Source: Saliniramus fredricksonii (GTDB lineage: Bacteria > Pseudomonadota > Alphaproteobacteria > Rhizobiales > Beijerinckiaceae). Taken from it: a DNA stretch of 64,000 bases. Made by a program: the position numbers and the translations under genes. The notes beneath the pieces were generated by a model, which ran no database searches, was not told where the DNA came from, and saw nothing but the letters and a program-made list of their open reading frames with translations. The DNA is taken from NCBI RefSeq assembly GCF_900094735.1, contig NZ_FMBM01000002.1:2046001-2110000 (forward strand), given 5' to 3'. This document shows, piece after piece, positions 16,430-25,141 of this stretch (positions are counted from its first letter, which is position 1; each line of letters begins with the position of its first letter).

Positions 16430-16948
16430 GTGTCGGCTGCGCTGAAGGCTCTGGAGAAGCTTGAATTCTTCCTGATCGCCGCATTGATGCTGTGCATGGT
16501 GGCGCTCTATGCCACAGGCATCGCCGTGCGCGAGCTCGCCCCCGCCTGGTCGCGCAACGTCGCCTTCGTCGATGAAGCGACGCGCTACATGATGGTCTGG
16601 ATGGTGTTTCTGGGGCTGGGCCTCGCGCTGGCCCGCGGGCGTCACATTGCCATGAGCGTGTTCCGCGACCGGCTTGGTGATCGTCTCGGCCAGATTCTGC
16701 GCAAGCTGATCGATTTCGTTGGCCTCGGTTTCTGTCTCTATATCACCTGGATCGGCCTCGACATCGCCCAGCGCGTCGCCGTGACCGGGCAGAACAGCCC
16801 GACGCTCGGCATCTCCGCCGGCATCCTCTATGGCAGCCTGCCCGCCGGTTTTGCGCTGCTTGCCCTGCGCTATGCCCTGAGCCTGTTCGGCCTGATCGAC
16901 CGCTGGAACGCGCGCGATGCGGATGCCGCGACGCTGGAAGGACACTGA
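16430..16948 (+). CDS. dctQ: TRAP transporter small permease subunit DctQ
   Basis: A 172-residue membrane protein with four hydrophobic segments, the size and layout of DctQ. The loop-helix VDEATRYMMVWMVFLGLGLA matches the family's central segment, followed by GRHIAMSVFRDRLG. DctQ joins the large permease DctM and helps dock the receptor DctP. The GTG at 16430 is chosen because GGAGGG ends five bases before it and the first membrane segment begins about ten residues later; an in-frame ATG further upstream lies inside dctP. It begins just after an intrinsic terminator, so it may be made at a lower level than dctP. Confidence 0.85.
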   Translation: MSAALKALEKLEFFLIAALMLCMVALYATGIAVRELAPAWSRNVAFVDEATRYMMVWMVFLGLGLALARGRHIAMSVFRDRLGDRLGQILRKLIDFVGLGFCLYITWIGLDIAQRVAVTGQNSPTLGISAGILYGSLPAGFALLALRYALSLFGLIDRWNARDADAATLEGH

Positions 16949-16949
16949 C

Positions 16950-18233
16950 ATGGGTGTTGCCTTCATTTCCGTCTTCGCGCTGGTATTGCTGTTTCTCGGT
17001 TTCGAGATGCTGCTGGTGCTCGGCGTGCCGGGGCTCCTGATCAAGGAGCTCTATTTCACGCGATTGCCCGATATTGCCATCGGCCAGCGCATCCTTGGCG
17101 GGGTGAATCATTCGACCCTGCTCGCCATCCCGTTCTTTCTCTTCGCCGCCGAGATCATGGCGCGCGGGCATATCGCGCGTCACCTGACGACGATGGTGAA
17201 GGGCTTTCTCGGCCATCGTCCCGGCGGGATGGGCTATTCCACCATCGCGGGCTCCGCCGCCTTCGGCTCGGTCTCGGGTTCGGCGCCGGCCACCGTCGCG
17301 GCGATGGGGCGGATCATGTATCCGGAGCTGCGCAAGGCGGGTTACGGTGAGAAGATCTCGCTCGGGCTGATCGTCTCGTCAGCGGAATCAGCGCTCCTGA
17401 TCCCGCCCTCGATCACGCTGATCATCTATGGCTGGCTCACCGGCACCTCGATCACCGGGCTCTTCGCCGGCGGGCTGGTGATCGGTATCTTTCTTTCGCT
17501 GGCCTTCGCCGCCTATGTCATGGTCGAGGGCAAGCTCTCCGGGCGCACCGGCAGCGCGCCGATGCCCTGGCCGGACCGCATGCGCGCCGTCAGGGCGGCC
17601 ATCTGGGCGCTCGGCCTGCCGGTGATCATCCTCGGCGGCATCTATTCCGGCACCTTCACGCCGACCGAAGCCGCTGCGGTGAGCGTGATCTACGCCATTC
17701 TGGTGGAGCGCGTCGTCTATCGCGAGATGAGCCTGCGCGACGTCTATACCATCGCCGGACAGGCCGCGATCACCACCTCGGTGATCTTCGTGCTGCTCGC
17801 CATGGGCAGCCTGGTTTCGTATTTCATCACGCTGGCGCAGGTGCCGGGCCTGGTGATCTCCTTCATGGAGACCATCGAGGCGAACTGGATCGTCTTCCTG
17901 ATCGTAGTCAACCTGGTCTTCCTGATCGCGGGCATGTTCATCGATCCCAATTCCGCACTGCTGGTGCTCGTCCCGGCTTTCTATCCGGTGGCGCTGGCCT
18001 TCGGGATCGACCCGGTCCATTTCGGTCTGATCGTCTGCCTGAACATCTGCATCGGCATGATCACGCCGCCCTTCGGCCTCGACATCTTCGTCGCGTCATC
18101 GACCCTGAACAAACCGGTTTCCGCCGTGATCGCAGGGGTGTGGCCCTTCGTCGGGATCAATATCGGCACGCTCGTCGTCGTCACCTACGTGCCCGATCTC
18201 TCGACCTTCCTGCCGCGCCTGCTGCTCGGATAA
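16950..18233 (+). CDS. dctM: TRAP transporter large permease subunit DctM
   Basis: A 427-residue large TRAP permease of normal length with about twelve hydrophobic segments. The typical stretches are HSTLLAIPFFLFAAEIMARG, GSVSGSAPATVAAMGRIMYP, ESALLIPPSITLIIYGWLTG and TFTPTEAAAVSVIYAILVER, with GMITPPFGLDIFVASS near the end. It carries out Na+- or H+-driven uptake of the solute held by DctP. The ATG at 16950 follows GAAGGA and starts one base after the dctQ stop codon. The stop codon is part of the AAGGA that serves pyrK. Confidence 0.92.
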   Translation: MGVAFISVFALVLLFLGFEMLLVLGVPGLLIKELYFTRLPDIAIGQRILGGVNHSTLLAIPFFLFAAEIMARGHIARHLTTMVKGFLGHRPGGMGYSTIAGSAAFGSVSGSAPATVAAMGRIMYPELRKAGYGEKISLGLIVSSAESALLIPPSITLIIYGWLTGTSITGLFAGGLVIGIFLSLAFAAYVMVEGKLSGRTGSAPMPWPDRMRAVRAAIWALGLPVIILGGIYSGTFTPTEAAAVSVIYAILVERVVYREMSLRDVYTIAGQAAITTSVIFVLLAMGSLVSYFITLAQVPGLVISFMETIEANWIVFLIVVNLVFLIAGMFIDPNSALLVLVPAFYPVALAFGIDPVHFGLIVCLNICIGMITPPFGLDIFVASSTLNKPVSAVIAGVWPFVGINIGTLVVVTYVPDLSTFLPRLLLG

Positions 18234-18245
18234 GGATCGACAACC

Positions 18246-19097
18246 ATGCAAGCCATGCACGCCGTGCCGCCGCAGCCGGATTCCCTCCCCGTTCTGGAAG
18301 AACGGGCGGAAATCCTGCGCCATGAGGCCGTCAACGGGGAATACCGCCTGATGCAGGTCGCCGCCCCCGATCAGGCGCGGCGCGCCCGCGCGGGCCAGTT
18401 CTTCCACCTGCTCTGCCCGCAGGACGATGTGCTCAAACCCTTCTTTCGCCGCCCGATGAGCATCTATGCGATCGACGCCGAGGGCGGACGGATCTCCTTC
18501 CTCTACAAGGTTACGGGCACCGGCACGAAGGCGCTCGCGAAGCTCGGAATCGGTGAGCGGCTCGACATGCTCGGCCCGCTCGGCATCGGCTTCTCGCTGC
18601 CCCCCGACACCGCGACCGGGCACAAGACCCCGATCGTGATCCTCGCCCGGGGTGTCGGCCTCGCCACCCTCGCCCCGCTGGTGGGCCTCGCCCGCAGCGC
18701 GGGCCACGCCGTCACCGCGATCCTGAGCGCGCGCAGCCCCGCTCTCCTGATGTCGCTGGAAGAAACCCGTGCAGCCGGGGCCGAGGCGATCGCCGTCACG
18801 GACGCGCAAGGCAATTCCGATACCGGCCATGTCGCGGCCCTGCTCGACGATCTGCACGCGAAGGGCCGTATGGGCGCGCTCTATACGTGTGGATCGAACC
18901 GTCTGCTCAAACTCGCACAGGCGCATGCCGCGCGCCATGCATTATTCGGCGAGGTCGCCATGGAGCAGCAGATGGCCTGCGGGCTCGGCATGTGTTTCTG
19001 CTGCGTGCGCGCCTTCCGCGAGGGGGATGCGACCGTGCATCGGAGGGTTTGCTGCGAGGGTCCGGTCTTTGCGCTGGAGGAGGCTCTGGGATGGTAG
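18246..19097 (+). CDS. pyrK: Dihydroorotate dehydrogenase electron-transfer subunit PyrK-like
   Basis: A 283-residue iron-sulfur flavoprotein of the PyrK family. The N-terminal part is a ferredoxin-reductase-type FAD domain (FFRRPMSIYAID, near residue 75) followed by an NAD(H)-binding domain (ILARGVGLATLAPLVGLA). The C-terminal [2Fe-2S] site is visible: CGLGMCFCC near residue 245, with a further Cys about 12 residues later (RRVCCEGPVF). With PyrD of class 1B it passes electrons between NAD(H) and the dihydroorotate/orotate couple. The ATG at 18246 has AAGGA upstream and it overlaps pyrD by seven bases. Most alphaproteobacteria make pyrimidines with a quinone-linked PyrD, so this pair looks accessory and perhaps catabolic. 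Confidence 0.88.
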   Translation: MQAMHAVPPQPDSLPVLEERAEILRHEAVNGEYRLMQVAAPDQARRARAGQFFHLLCPQDDVLKPFFRRPMSIYAIDAEGGRISFLYKVTGTGTKALAKLGIGERLDMLGPLGIGFSLPPDTATGHKTPIVILARGVGLATLAPLVGLARSAGHAVTAILSARSPALLMSLEETRAAGAEAIAVTDAQGNSDTGHVAALLDDLHAKGRMGALYTCGSNRLLKLAQAHAARHALFGEVAMEQQMACGLGMCFCCVRAFREGDATVHRRVCCEGPVFALEEALGW

Positions 19098-20089
19098 ATC
19101 TCTCCGTCGATATCGGCAGGCTGCGGCTCGCCAACCCGGTCATGCCGGCTTCCGGCACCTTCGCCCATGAGCTGGCGCAGGTCTTCGATGTCGATCGCCT
19201 CGGCGCACTCGTCATCAAGACGGTGACCGCTGACAAGCGCATCGGCAATCCGACGCCGCGCGTGGCGGAGGTGCCCGGCGGCATGCTCAATTCGATCGGC
19301 ATTCCCTGCAAGGGGCCGGAGCATTTCCTGGCCGAGACCGTGCCGCTCTACAGCGCCTTCAAGGCGCCGTTCGTCGCCTCGATCTCGGCCAATACGCCCG
19401 ATGAATTCGCAAGACTCTGCGAAATGGTCAGCGTGCCCGGCATCAGCGCCATCGAGGTCAACATTTCCTGCCCCAATATCGAGGATGACGGGCGCGCCTT
19501 CGCCATGCGCCCGGAGCCGACCCTCGCGGTCATGCGCAAGCTGCGCGCAGCCAGCGATCTGCCGCTCTGGGCCAAGCTCACGCCCAATGCCGGCGAGATC
19601 CAGGAAGTGGCGCAGGCCGCCGAGGCCGGCGGCGCGGATGCGCTCGTCGTCGCCAACACGATTCTCGCCATGAGCATCGACATCACCAGCCGCAAACCCT
19701 CGCTCGGCAAGGTGATGGGCGGGCTCTCGGGCCCGGCGGTGAAGCCGATCATCCTGCGCATGGCCTATCAATGCGCCCGCTCAGTCACGATCCCGGTGAT
19801 CGGCTGCGGCGGCATCATGAGTGCCGAGGACGCGATCGAATACATGCTCGCGGGTTGCAGCGCCGTACAGGTCGGCACCGCCACCTTCATCCACCCATCC
19901 GCCATGCTCGACGTGATCGCCGGCATCGAAGCCTGGTGCGCACAGAACGGCGTGGCGCGCGTGTCGGACATCGTGGGCGATCTCGCGGAAGCCGGCGATG
20001 AAGGGGCGCGCAACTGGGGGGCGGATATGGGCACGGAAAAGCCGAAATCCGGCCAAGCGGGGGCAATCAACTGGGAGGGCGTGGCATGA
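19091..20089 (+). CDS. pyrD: Dihydroorotate dehydrogenase, class 1B catalytic subunit
   Basis: A 332-residue FMN enzyme of the DHODH class 1B type. Visible are GGMLNSIGIP (substrate Asn), EVNISCPN with the catalytic Cys of class 1 enzymes rather than the Ser of class 2, VVANTILAMSID, GGLSGPAVKPIILRM and the FMN phosphate loops IGCGGIMSAEDA and VQVGTATF. It has no N-terminal membrane-binding helix, as expected for class 1. The ATG at 19091 overlaps pyrK and is chosen because the barrel starts at once. In the original class 1B organism (Clostridium oroticum) the enzyme works in orotate degradation; the TRAP and carbamoylase neighbours make this plausible here. Confidence 0.9.
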   Translation: MVDLSVDIGRLRLANPVMPASGTFAHELAQVFDVDRLGALVIKTVTADKRIGNPTPRVAEVPGGMLNSIGIPCKGPEHFLAETVPLYSAFKAPFVASISANTPDEFARLCEMVSVPGISAIEVNISCPNIEDDGRAFAMRPEPTLAVMRKLRAASDLPLWAKLTPNAGEIQEVAQAAEAGGADALVVANTILAMSIDITSRKPSLGKVMGGLSGPAVKPIILRMAYQCARSVTIPVIGCGGIMSAEDAIEYMLAGCSAVQVGTATFIHPSAMLDVIAGIEAWCAQNGVARVSDIVGDLAEAGDEGARNWGADMGTEKPKSGQAGAINWEGVA

Positions 20090-21405
20090 GCCGGGCCATG
20101 TCCGATATCGGGCCGGCGACAACCGCGCCCGACAGCGATTTCATCGGCGGCGAAGGCCGCGCGCTGGCCGAGGCGATCTTCACCCGCGCCCGCGAACTCT
20201 CGCCCGATGCGGAAGGCGTCACCCGCCCGGCCTGGTCGCCGGTGGAGAGCCTCGTGCTCGATTATCTCGACGAGGTAGCCCGCGCCCAGGGGCTCGTCAC
20301 CTGGCGCGATGCGGGGGCCAGTCTGATCATGGCGCGCCCTGGCGATTCCGCAGCCGATACGCGCTGCGGGCTGATCGGCTCGCATGTGGATTCGGTGCCC
20401 CAGGGCGGCAACTACGACGGCCTCGCCGGTGTGGTCACCGCCATGCTGGCCCTGATCGCGATGGAACGCGAGGGCGTCGACACGGCATTTCCCGTGCGCG
20501 TCATCGCCCTGCGCGGCGAGGAGAGCGCCTGTTTCGGGCTGCCCTATATGGGCTCGAAGGCGCTGTTCGGCCTGCTCGACGAAAAGGCTCTCGATGCGCG
20601 CGACAACCGCGACGGGCGCATCCTGCGCGATGCGATGGCTGCCTGCGGTGTCGATATGGAACGCGTCGCCGCCGGCGAGCCGCTGATCGCGGCAGATCAG
20701 CTCGCTTTCTTTCTGGAGCTGCATATCGAGCAGGGCCCGCTGCTGATCGACCGCAACTGGCCAATCGCGGCGGTGACGGGCATTCGCGGCAATATCCGCC
20801 ATCGCAACGTGCGCTGTATCGGCGAAGCGGGCCATTCCGGCGCGGTGCCGCGCTACCTGCGCAAGGATGCGGTGGTCGCGACCGCCGATCTGCTGATGCG
20901 CCTCGACGAGCACTGGCAGACGATCCAGCTGCATGGCGGCGATCTCGTCATGACCACGGGCGTCCTCCATACCAATGCCGCCAATGACGCGATGACGCGC
21001 ATCCCGGCCGAGACGAGCTTCAGCTTCGAGGCGCGCAGCCAGCAGGCCACGACCCTGCGCGCGATCGAGGCGCTGGTTCATTCCGAATGCGAGATCGTCG
21101 CCCGCGAACGCGGCGTGCGCTTCGTCTTCGACGAGCCGGTCCATACAAGCGAGGCCTTCCTCGACAAGGATGTGCTCGCCGCCCTCCTCGCCGCCTGCGA
21201 GGCGCAGGAGCTTCCGGCGGAGACGGTGCCGAGCGGCGCCGGCCACGACGCCGCCGTGTTTTCGCAGGCGGGGGTGCCCTCCGGCATGCTCTTTGTGCGC
21301 AACCAGAATGGCTCCCACAACCCGCACGAGGCGATGGAGATCGACGACATGCTCTGCGGCGCCCGCGTCTTCAAGCGTGCGGCGGAGGCGCTGGCTCGGG
21401 GTTGA
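20086..21405 (+). CDS. M20-family carbamoylase / allantoate amidohydrolase-like hydrolase
   Basis: A 439-residue metal-dependent hydrolase of the hydantoinase/carbamoylase branch of peptidase family M20. Metal ligands are seen in order: GSHVDSVPQGG (His), NYDGLAGV (bridging Asp), LRGEES (Glu), LELHIEQG (His) and NGSHNPHE (last His). GHSGAVP belongs to the lid/dimer domain. Family members release ammonia and CO2 from N-carbamoyl amino acids or ureides. The ATG overlaps the pyrD stop by four bases (ATGA), so it belongs to the same operon. N-carbamoyl-L-aspartate, the product of dihydroorotate ring opening, would be a fitting substrate, but this is inference; no dihydroorotase gene is present in the window. 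Confidence 0.88.
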   Translation: MSRAMSDIGPATTAPDSDFIGGEGRALAEAIFTRARELSPDAEGVTRPAWSPVESLVLDYLDEVARAQGLVTWRDAGASLIMARPGDSAADTRCGLIGSHVDSVPQGGNYDGLAGVVTAMLALIAMEREGVDTAFPVRVIALRGEESACFGLPYMGSKALFGLLDEKALDARDNRDGRILRDAMAACGVDMERVAAGEPLIAADQLAFFLELHIEQGPLLIDRNWPIAAVTGIRGNIRHRNVRCIGEAGHSGAVPRYLRKDAVVATADLLMRLDEHWQTIQLHGGDLVMTTGVLHTNAANDAMTRIPAETSFSFEARSQQATTLRAIEALVHSECEIVARERGVRFVFDEPVHTSEAFLDKDVLAALLAACEAQELPAETVPSGAGHDAAVFSQAGVPSGMLFVRNQNGSHNPHEAMEIDDMLCGARVFKRAAEALARG

Positions 21406-21508
21406 CCCCTCCGGCGCCGCATGCGGTTTGCAGATTTGTCCGGGCCGGATCACGATTACGATCACGCTGCGGGGAGATCATCCGGGCGACATGCGCTTCG
21501 CCAGGGAG

Positions 21509-22843
21509 TTACCCGTCATTACCATCGTCGCGCTTGCGCCCCCCGCTCGCCGGCGGGGCGTTGCGCAGGCTCAGGCCGCGTTTGACGATGCTGTCGCCGA
21601 AGCGCTCGCGCAGGGCGGCGATGGCCGTCTCGCGGCTTTTTTCGCGCACCACCTCGCGATCGGCGAGATCGCCCTGATCGGCGAGCGCGCCGTCGACGAG
21701 ATCGGCGGCGCCGATACCGATCAGCCGGAAGGCGGTGCCGTCGCATTCGGCGGCGAGCATCTGCCGCGCCGCGGCATAGAGGCGCGTCGCGAGCTGGGTC
21801 GGTGCCAGCCCGGAGACGGTCCGGGTGCGGTTGCGGAAATCACGCGTCTTCAGCTTGAGCACCACAGTGCGCCCGGCAATGCTGCCCGCGCGCAGCCGCG
21901 TGGCGACCTTCTCGGCCAATTCCCAGAGGATCGGCTCGAGCGCATCCAGCCCCGCGATATCCGCATCGAAGGTGGTTTCGCTCGAGATACTCTTGGCCGC
22001 GCGTTCGGGCTCGACGCGGCGGGCATCCTCGCCCGTGGCGAGCCTTGCAAGGCGTTGCGCGTCATTGCCGGCGATGCGCATCAGATCGGGCAGTGAGCGG
22101 GCCGCGATGTCACCGATGCGGCGGATGCCGGCGCGGGCGAGCCGTTCCTGCGCCACCCTGCCCACACCCGGCAGGATACCCACCGGCTCTCCGGCGAGAA
22201 ACGCCTTCGCCTCGGCGCGCCCGATGATCGAGAAACCGCGCGGCTTGTCGCGATCCGAGGCGATCTTGGCGAGAAACTTGTTGTAGGACAACCCGACCGA
22301 GACGCTGATGCCGATCTCCTCCTCGACGCTTTTGGCAAACCGCGCCAGGGTCAGGGCCGGGCTCGCCCCGTGCAGGCGCTCTGTGCCGCCGAGATCGAGA
22401 AAGGCCTCGTCGATGGAGAGCGGCTCGACCAGCGGGGTCAGCGCGCGCATCATATCGCGCACCTGCCGGCCGACCTGCGCATAGAGCGCCATGCGCGGAC
22501 GGATCACCACGGCATCCGGACAGGCTTCGAGCGCCTTGAACATCGGCATGGCCGAGCGCACCCCATAGATGCGCGCCACATAGCAGGCGGTGGAAACCAC
22601 CCCGCGCCGCCCGCCGCCGATGATCACCGGCCGGTCCGCGAGTTCCGGGTTCTCGCGTTTCTCGACCGCCGCGAAGAAGGCGTCGCAATCGATATGCGCG
22701 ATGGCGAGACTGTCGCGCTCGTCATGGACGAGCCCGCGCGGCGAACCGCATGCGGGGCAGCGCGGGCGTGACCCGCCGGGGACCGGCCCGTTCCAAAGAC
22801 AATCCCGACACAGATAAGCCCCGATCGGCGGTCTATCCTGCAT
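21509..22843 (-). CDS. dinB: DNA polymerase IV with N-terminal zinc ribbon
   Basis: A 444-residue Y-family translesion polymerase. It starts with a zinc ribbon (CRDC, then CPAC, residues ~12-32) that is common in rhizobial-type DinB and absent from E. coli. The catalytic core shows IDCDAFFAAVE, the steric/nucleotide segment STACYVARIYGVRSAMPM, and SIDEAFLDL with the metal-binding Asp-Glu. Helix-hairpin-helix GILPGVGRVAQERLARAG follows, and the little-finger domain includes SSETTFDADI. It copies past damaged bases, usually under SOS control. No LexA box was identified upstream. It is followed on the same strand by nothing and preceded by a DUF3572 gene nine bases away. Confidence 0.92.
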   Translation of the reverse strand: MQDRPPIGAYLCRDCLWNGPVPGGSRPRCPACGSPRGLVHDERDSLAIAHIDCDAFFAAVEKRENPELADRPVIIGGGRRGVVSTACYVARIYGVRSAMPMFKALEACPDAVVIRPRMALYAQVGRQVRDMMRALTPLVEPLSIDEAFLDLGGTERLHGASPALTLARFAKSVEEEIGISVSVGLSYNKFLAKIASDRDKPRGFSIIGRAEAKAFLAGEPVGILPGVGRVAQERLARAGIRRIGDIAARSLPDLMRIAGNDAQRLARLATGEDARRVEPERAAKSISSETTFDADIAGLDALEPILWELAEKVATRLRAGSIAGRTVVLKLKTRDFRNRTRTVSGLAPTQLATRLYAAARQMLAAECDGTAFRLIGIGAADLVDGALADQGDLADREVVREKSRETAIAALRERFGDSIVKRGLSLRNAPPASGGRKRDDGNDG

Positions 22844-22852
22844 GCACGACCT

Positions 22853-23131
22853 CTATTCCGGTGGTCGCGGCGCGAGGCAGGCATGGGCTGCGACGATGGC
22901 ATGCGGATCCATATCGAGTTCTGCGGCGATCTCGACGAGCAGGGGCTCGTAATTGACCACGTGATCGAGAACGGCTTCGAAGAATTGCGGGGTCGTGCTG
23001 GCCTCACGGATCCCGTCCGGGCGCAAGCCGGTCAGATCGAAGAAGCGTCCGAGACGCTCCTCGTCGGCGACGATGCGCGCAAACACGGCGATGGCGGTTT
23101 CGCGGGCCTGGTCTGGTGAAGGCAGTTTCAT
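22853..23131 (-). CDS. DUF3572 domain-containing protein
   Basis: A 92-residue helical protein of the DUF3572 family, small alphaproteobacterial proteins usually found next to divK. It reads MKLPSPDQARETAIAVFA at the start and DHVVNYEPLLVEIAAE in the middle. The function is unknown. The ATG at 23131 is chosen because the family starts here; an in-frame start at 23155 would add eight residues. It diverges from divK across about 120 bases and is followed on the same strand by dinB, with which it may be co-transcribed. Confidence 0.8.
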   Translation of the reverse strand: MKLPSPDQARETAIAVFARIVADEERLGRFFDLTGLRPDGIREASTTPQFFEAVLDHVVNYEPLLVEIAAELDMDPHAIVAAHACLAPRPPE

Positions 23132-23250
23132 GAGAATCCCGATTCGGTTTGCCATTCGTTCATGGGTACCGATTTACTATGCTTTGCGGAACGGGAGAAT
23201 GCCGGCAACGGGCTTATCGGGGGCCGGCTGGCGCAAACGGGGATCGACCC

Positions 23251-23622
23251 ATGCAGAAGACGGTGCTCATCGTCGAGGACAACGAGCTCAACATGAAGCT
23301 CTTCAACGATCTGCTGGAGGCCCATGGCTATGCCACGCTCAAGACAGCGAGCGGGATCGAGGCGATGGAGCTCGCCCGCGCCCACCGACCGGATCTGATC
23401 CTGATGGATATCCAGCTGCCCGAAGTTTCCGGCCTCGAAGTCACCAAATGGCTCAAGGAGGACGAGGATCTGAAATCCATCCCCGTCGTCGCCGTCACCG
23501 CCTTCGCCATGAAGGGTGATGAGGAACGCATCCGCGAGGGAGGTTGCGAGGCCTATCTCTCCAAGCCGATCTCCGTGGCAAAGTTCATCGAGACAGTCCG
23601 CACCTATGCGGATGCGGGCTGA
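23251..23622 (+). CDS. divK: Single-domain response regulator DivK
   Basis: A 123-residue stand-alone receiver domain. The acidic pocket is EDNELN, the phospho-acceptor is Asp53 ([11 protein letters not shown]), and the switch residues are VVAVTAFAM and the conserved Lys in LSKPIS. The length, position 53 and the pleD gene directly after it match DivK, which controls the kinases DivJ/PleC and thereby CtrA and cell polarity in alphaproteobacteria. The start at 23251 gives the canonical [14 protein letters not shown]; an upstream in-frame ATG at 23149 is rejected. The stop is 11 bases before pleD. Confidence 0.92.
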   Translation: MQKTVLIVEDNELNMKLFNDLLEAHGYATLKTASGIEAMELARAHRPDLILMDIQLPEVSGLEVTKWLKEDEDLKSIPVVAVTAFAMKGDEERIREGGCEAYLSKPISVAKFIETVRTYADAG

Positions 23623-23633
23623 AAGGACAGAAA

Positions 23634-25010
23634 ATGACCGCCAGAGTGCTCGTCGTCGATGACATCTTTCCAAACGTCAAGCTGCTGGAAGCCAAGCTGA
23701 CGGCGGAATATTTCGACGTGGTCACGGCCATGAACGGGCCGGACGCACTGACCATCTGCGAACAGGGTCTTTGCGACATCGTGCTGCTCGACGTGATGAT
23801 GCCGGGAATGGACGGGTTCGAGGTCTGCCGTCGGCTGAAGAACTCTCCGCAGACGGCGCATCTGCCGGTGGTGATGGTGACCGCCCTCGACCAGCCGAGC
23901 GACCGGCTGAAGGGGCTCGATGCGGGCGCCGACGACTTCCTCACCAAACCCGTCGACGACACCGCCCTGCTCGCGCGGGTACGCAGTCTGGTGCGCCTCA
24001 AGGCCGTGACCGATGAATTGCGCACGCGCGCCCTCGCTTCACGGGAATACGGGCTGATCGGTGATCCGCTGGTACTCGCGACGGCGGAAAACGGACTTGA
24101 CGGCAAGATCCTGCTCGTCGATGATCGCCCCTCTTCCTACGAACGGCTGGCGGGCTCGCTGTCGCAATACCATCAGGTCACCGTCGAGACGGATGCCGCG
24201 CAGGCGCTGGCGCGCGCGGCTGAAGAAGAATTCGACGTCGCCATCATCAGCCTCGACCTCGCCGATGCCGACGGGCTGCGCGTCGGCTCGCAATTGCGCT
24301 CGCTGGAGCGCACCCGCAACATCGCCGTGCTGATGCTGGCCGAAGCCGACGACCAGAAACGCATTCTGCGCGGCCTCGAGATCGGCATGAACGATTTCCT
24401 CACGCGCCCCGTCGACCGGAACGAATTGCTGGCACGCGTGCGCAGCCAGACGCGGCGCAAGCGTTTCTCGGACAAATTGCGCGAGGCCGTGCAGGAATCC
24501 ATGGAAATGGCGGTGACCGATGCCCTCACCGGCCTGCATAACCGGCGTTATCTCGACACCCAGTTCACCGCGCTCTTCGACGAATCACTGCGGCGCGGCA
24601 AGCATTTGTCGGTGCTCGTCATGGATATCGACAAGTTCAAGCCGATCAACGACACCTTTGGTCATGATGCGGGAGACGAGGTGCTGCGCGAATTCGCCAA
24701 GCGCATCCGCTCGCAGACACGCGGCATCGACATCGTCGCACGCTTCGGCGGTGAGGAGGTCGTCGTGCTCGTGCCCGATACCGGGCTCGACATCGCCCGC
24801 ATCGTGGCGGAACGCATCCGCGCCCATGTGGAAGGCGAGACCTTCGCCATTCATAGCGAAACCCGGCGCGTTCCCGTGACGGTCTCGATCGGCGTCGCCT
24901 CGCGCCAGCCCGGCGACACCTCCCCGCAAGACATGCTCAAGCGGGCCGATCTCGCGCTCTACCGCGCCAAGGATCAGGGTCGCAACCAGGTCGTCGCCGA
25001 CGCCGCCTGA
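23634..25010 (+). CDS. pleD: Response regulator diguanylate cyclase PleD
   Basis: A 458-residue REC-REC-GGDEF protein. The first receiver has its phospho-acceptor at Asp53 (VLLDVMMPGMDG), like Caulobacter PleD. The second (residues ~155-270) lacks that Asp (AIISLDLADADG) and serves as a dimer adaptor. The GGDEF domain starts DALTGLHNRRYLD, has MDIDKFKPINDTFGHDAGD, and its active loop is GGEEV at 372-376. The usual last residue is Phe, so the loop has a Val substitution. The inhibitory-site RxxD and signature YRAKDQGRN can be found around it. It makes c-di-GMP for the swarmer-to-stalked type transition in relatives. It is co-transcribed with divK. Confidence 0.92.
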   Translation: MTARVLVVDDIFPNVKLLEAKLTAEYFDVVTAMNGPDALTICEQGLCDIVLLDVMMPGMDGFEVCRRLKNSPQTAHLPVVMVTALDQPSDRLKGLDAGADDFLTKPVDDTALLARVRSLVRLKAVTDELRTRALASREYGLIGDPLVLATAENGLDGKILLVDDRPSSYERLAGSLSQYHQVTVETDAAQALARAAEEEFDVAIISLDLADADGLRVGSQLRSLERTRNIAVLMLAEADDQKRILRGLEIGMNDFLTRPVDRNELLARVRSQTRRKRFSDKLREAVQESMEMAVTDALTGLHNRRYLDTQFTALFDESLRRGKHLSVLVMDIDKFKPINDTFGHDAGDEVLREFAKRIRSQTRGIDIVARFGGEEVVVLVPDTGLDIARIVAERIRAHVEGETFAIHSETRRVPVTVSIGVASRQPGDTSPQDMLKRADLALYRAKDQGRNQVVADAA

Positions 25011-25141
25011 TTATATACAATTTAAACGAGCATGAGCGTTCCGGATTAAGCAATCCTGCGTTACAGTGACGCATCCCTGATTCGCACCGGCTGCGGCTGG
25101 CCGGGCGAATCTCCATCACGCCTGCCCCGGAGACGCTTTCC

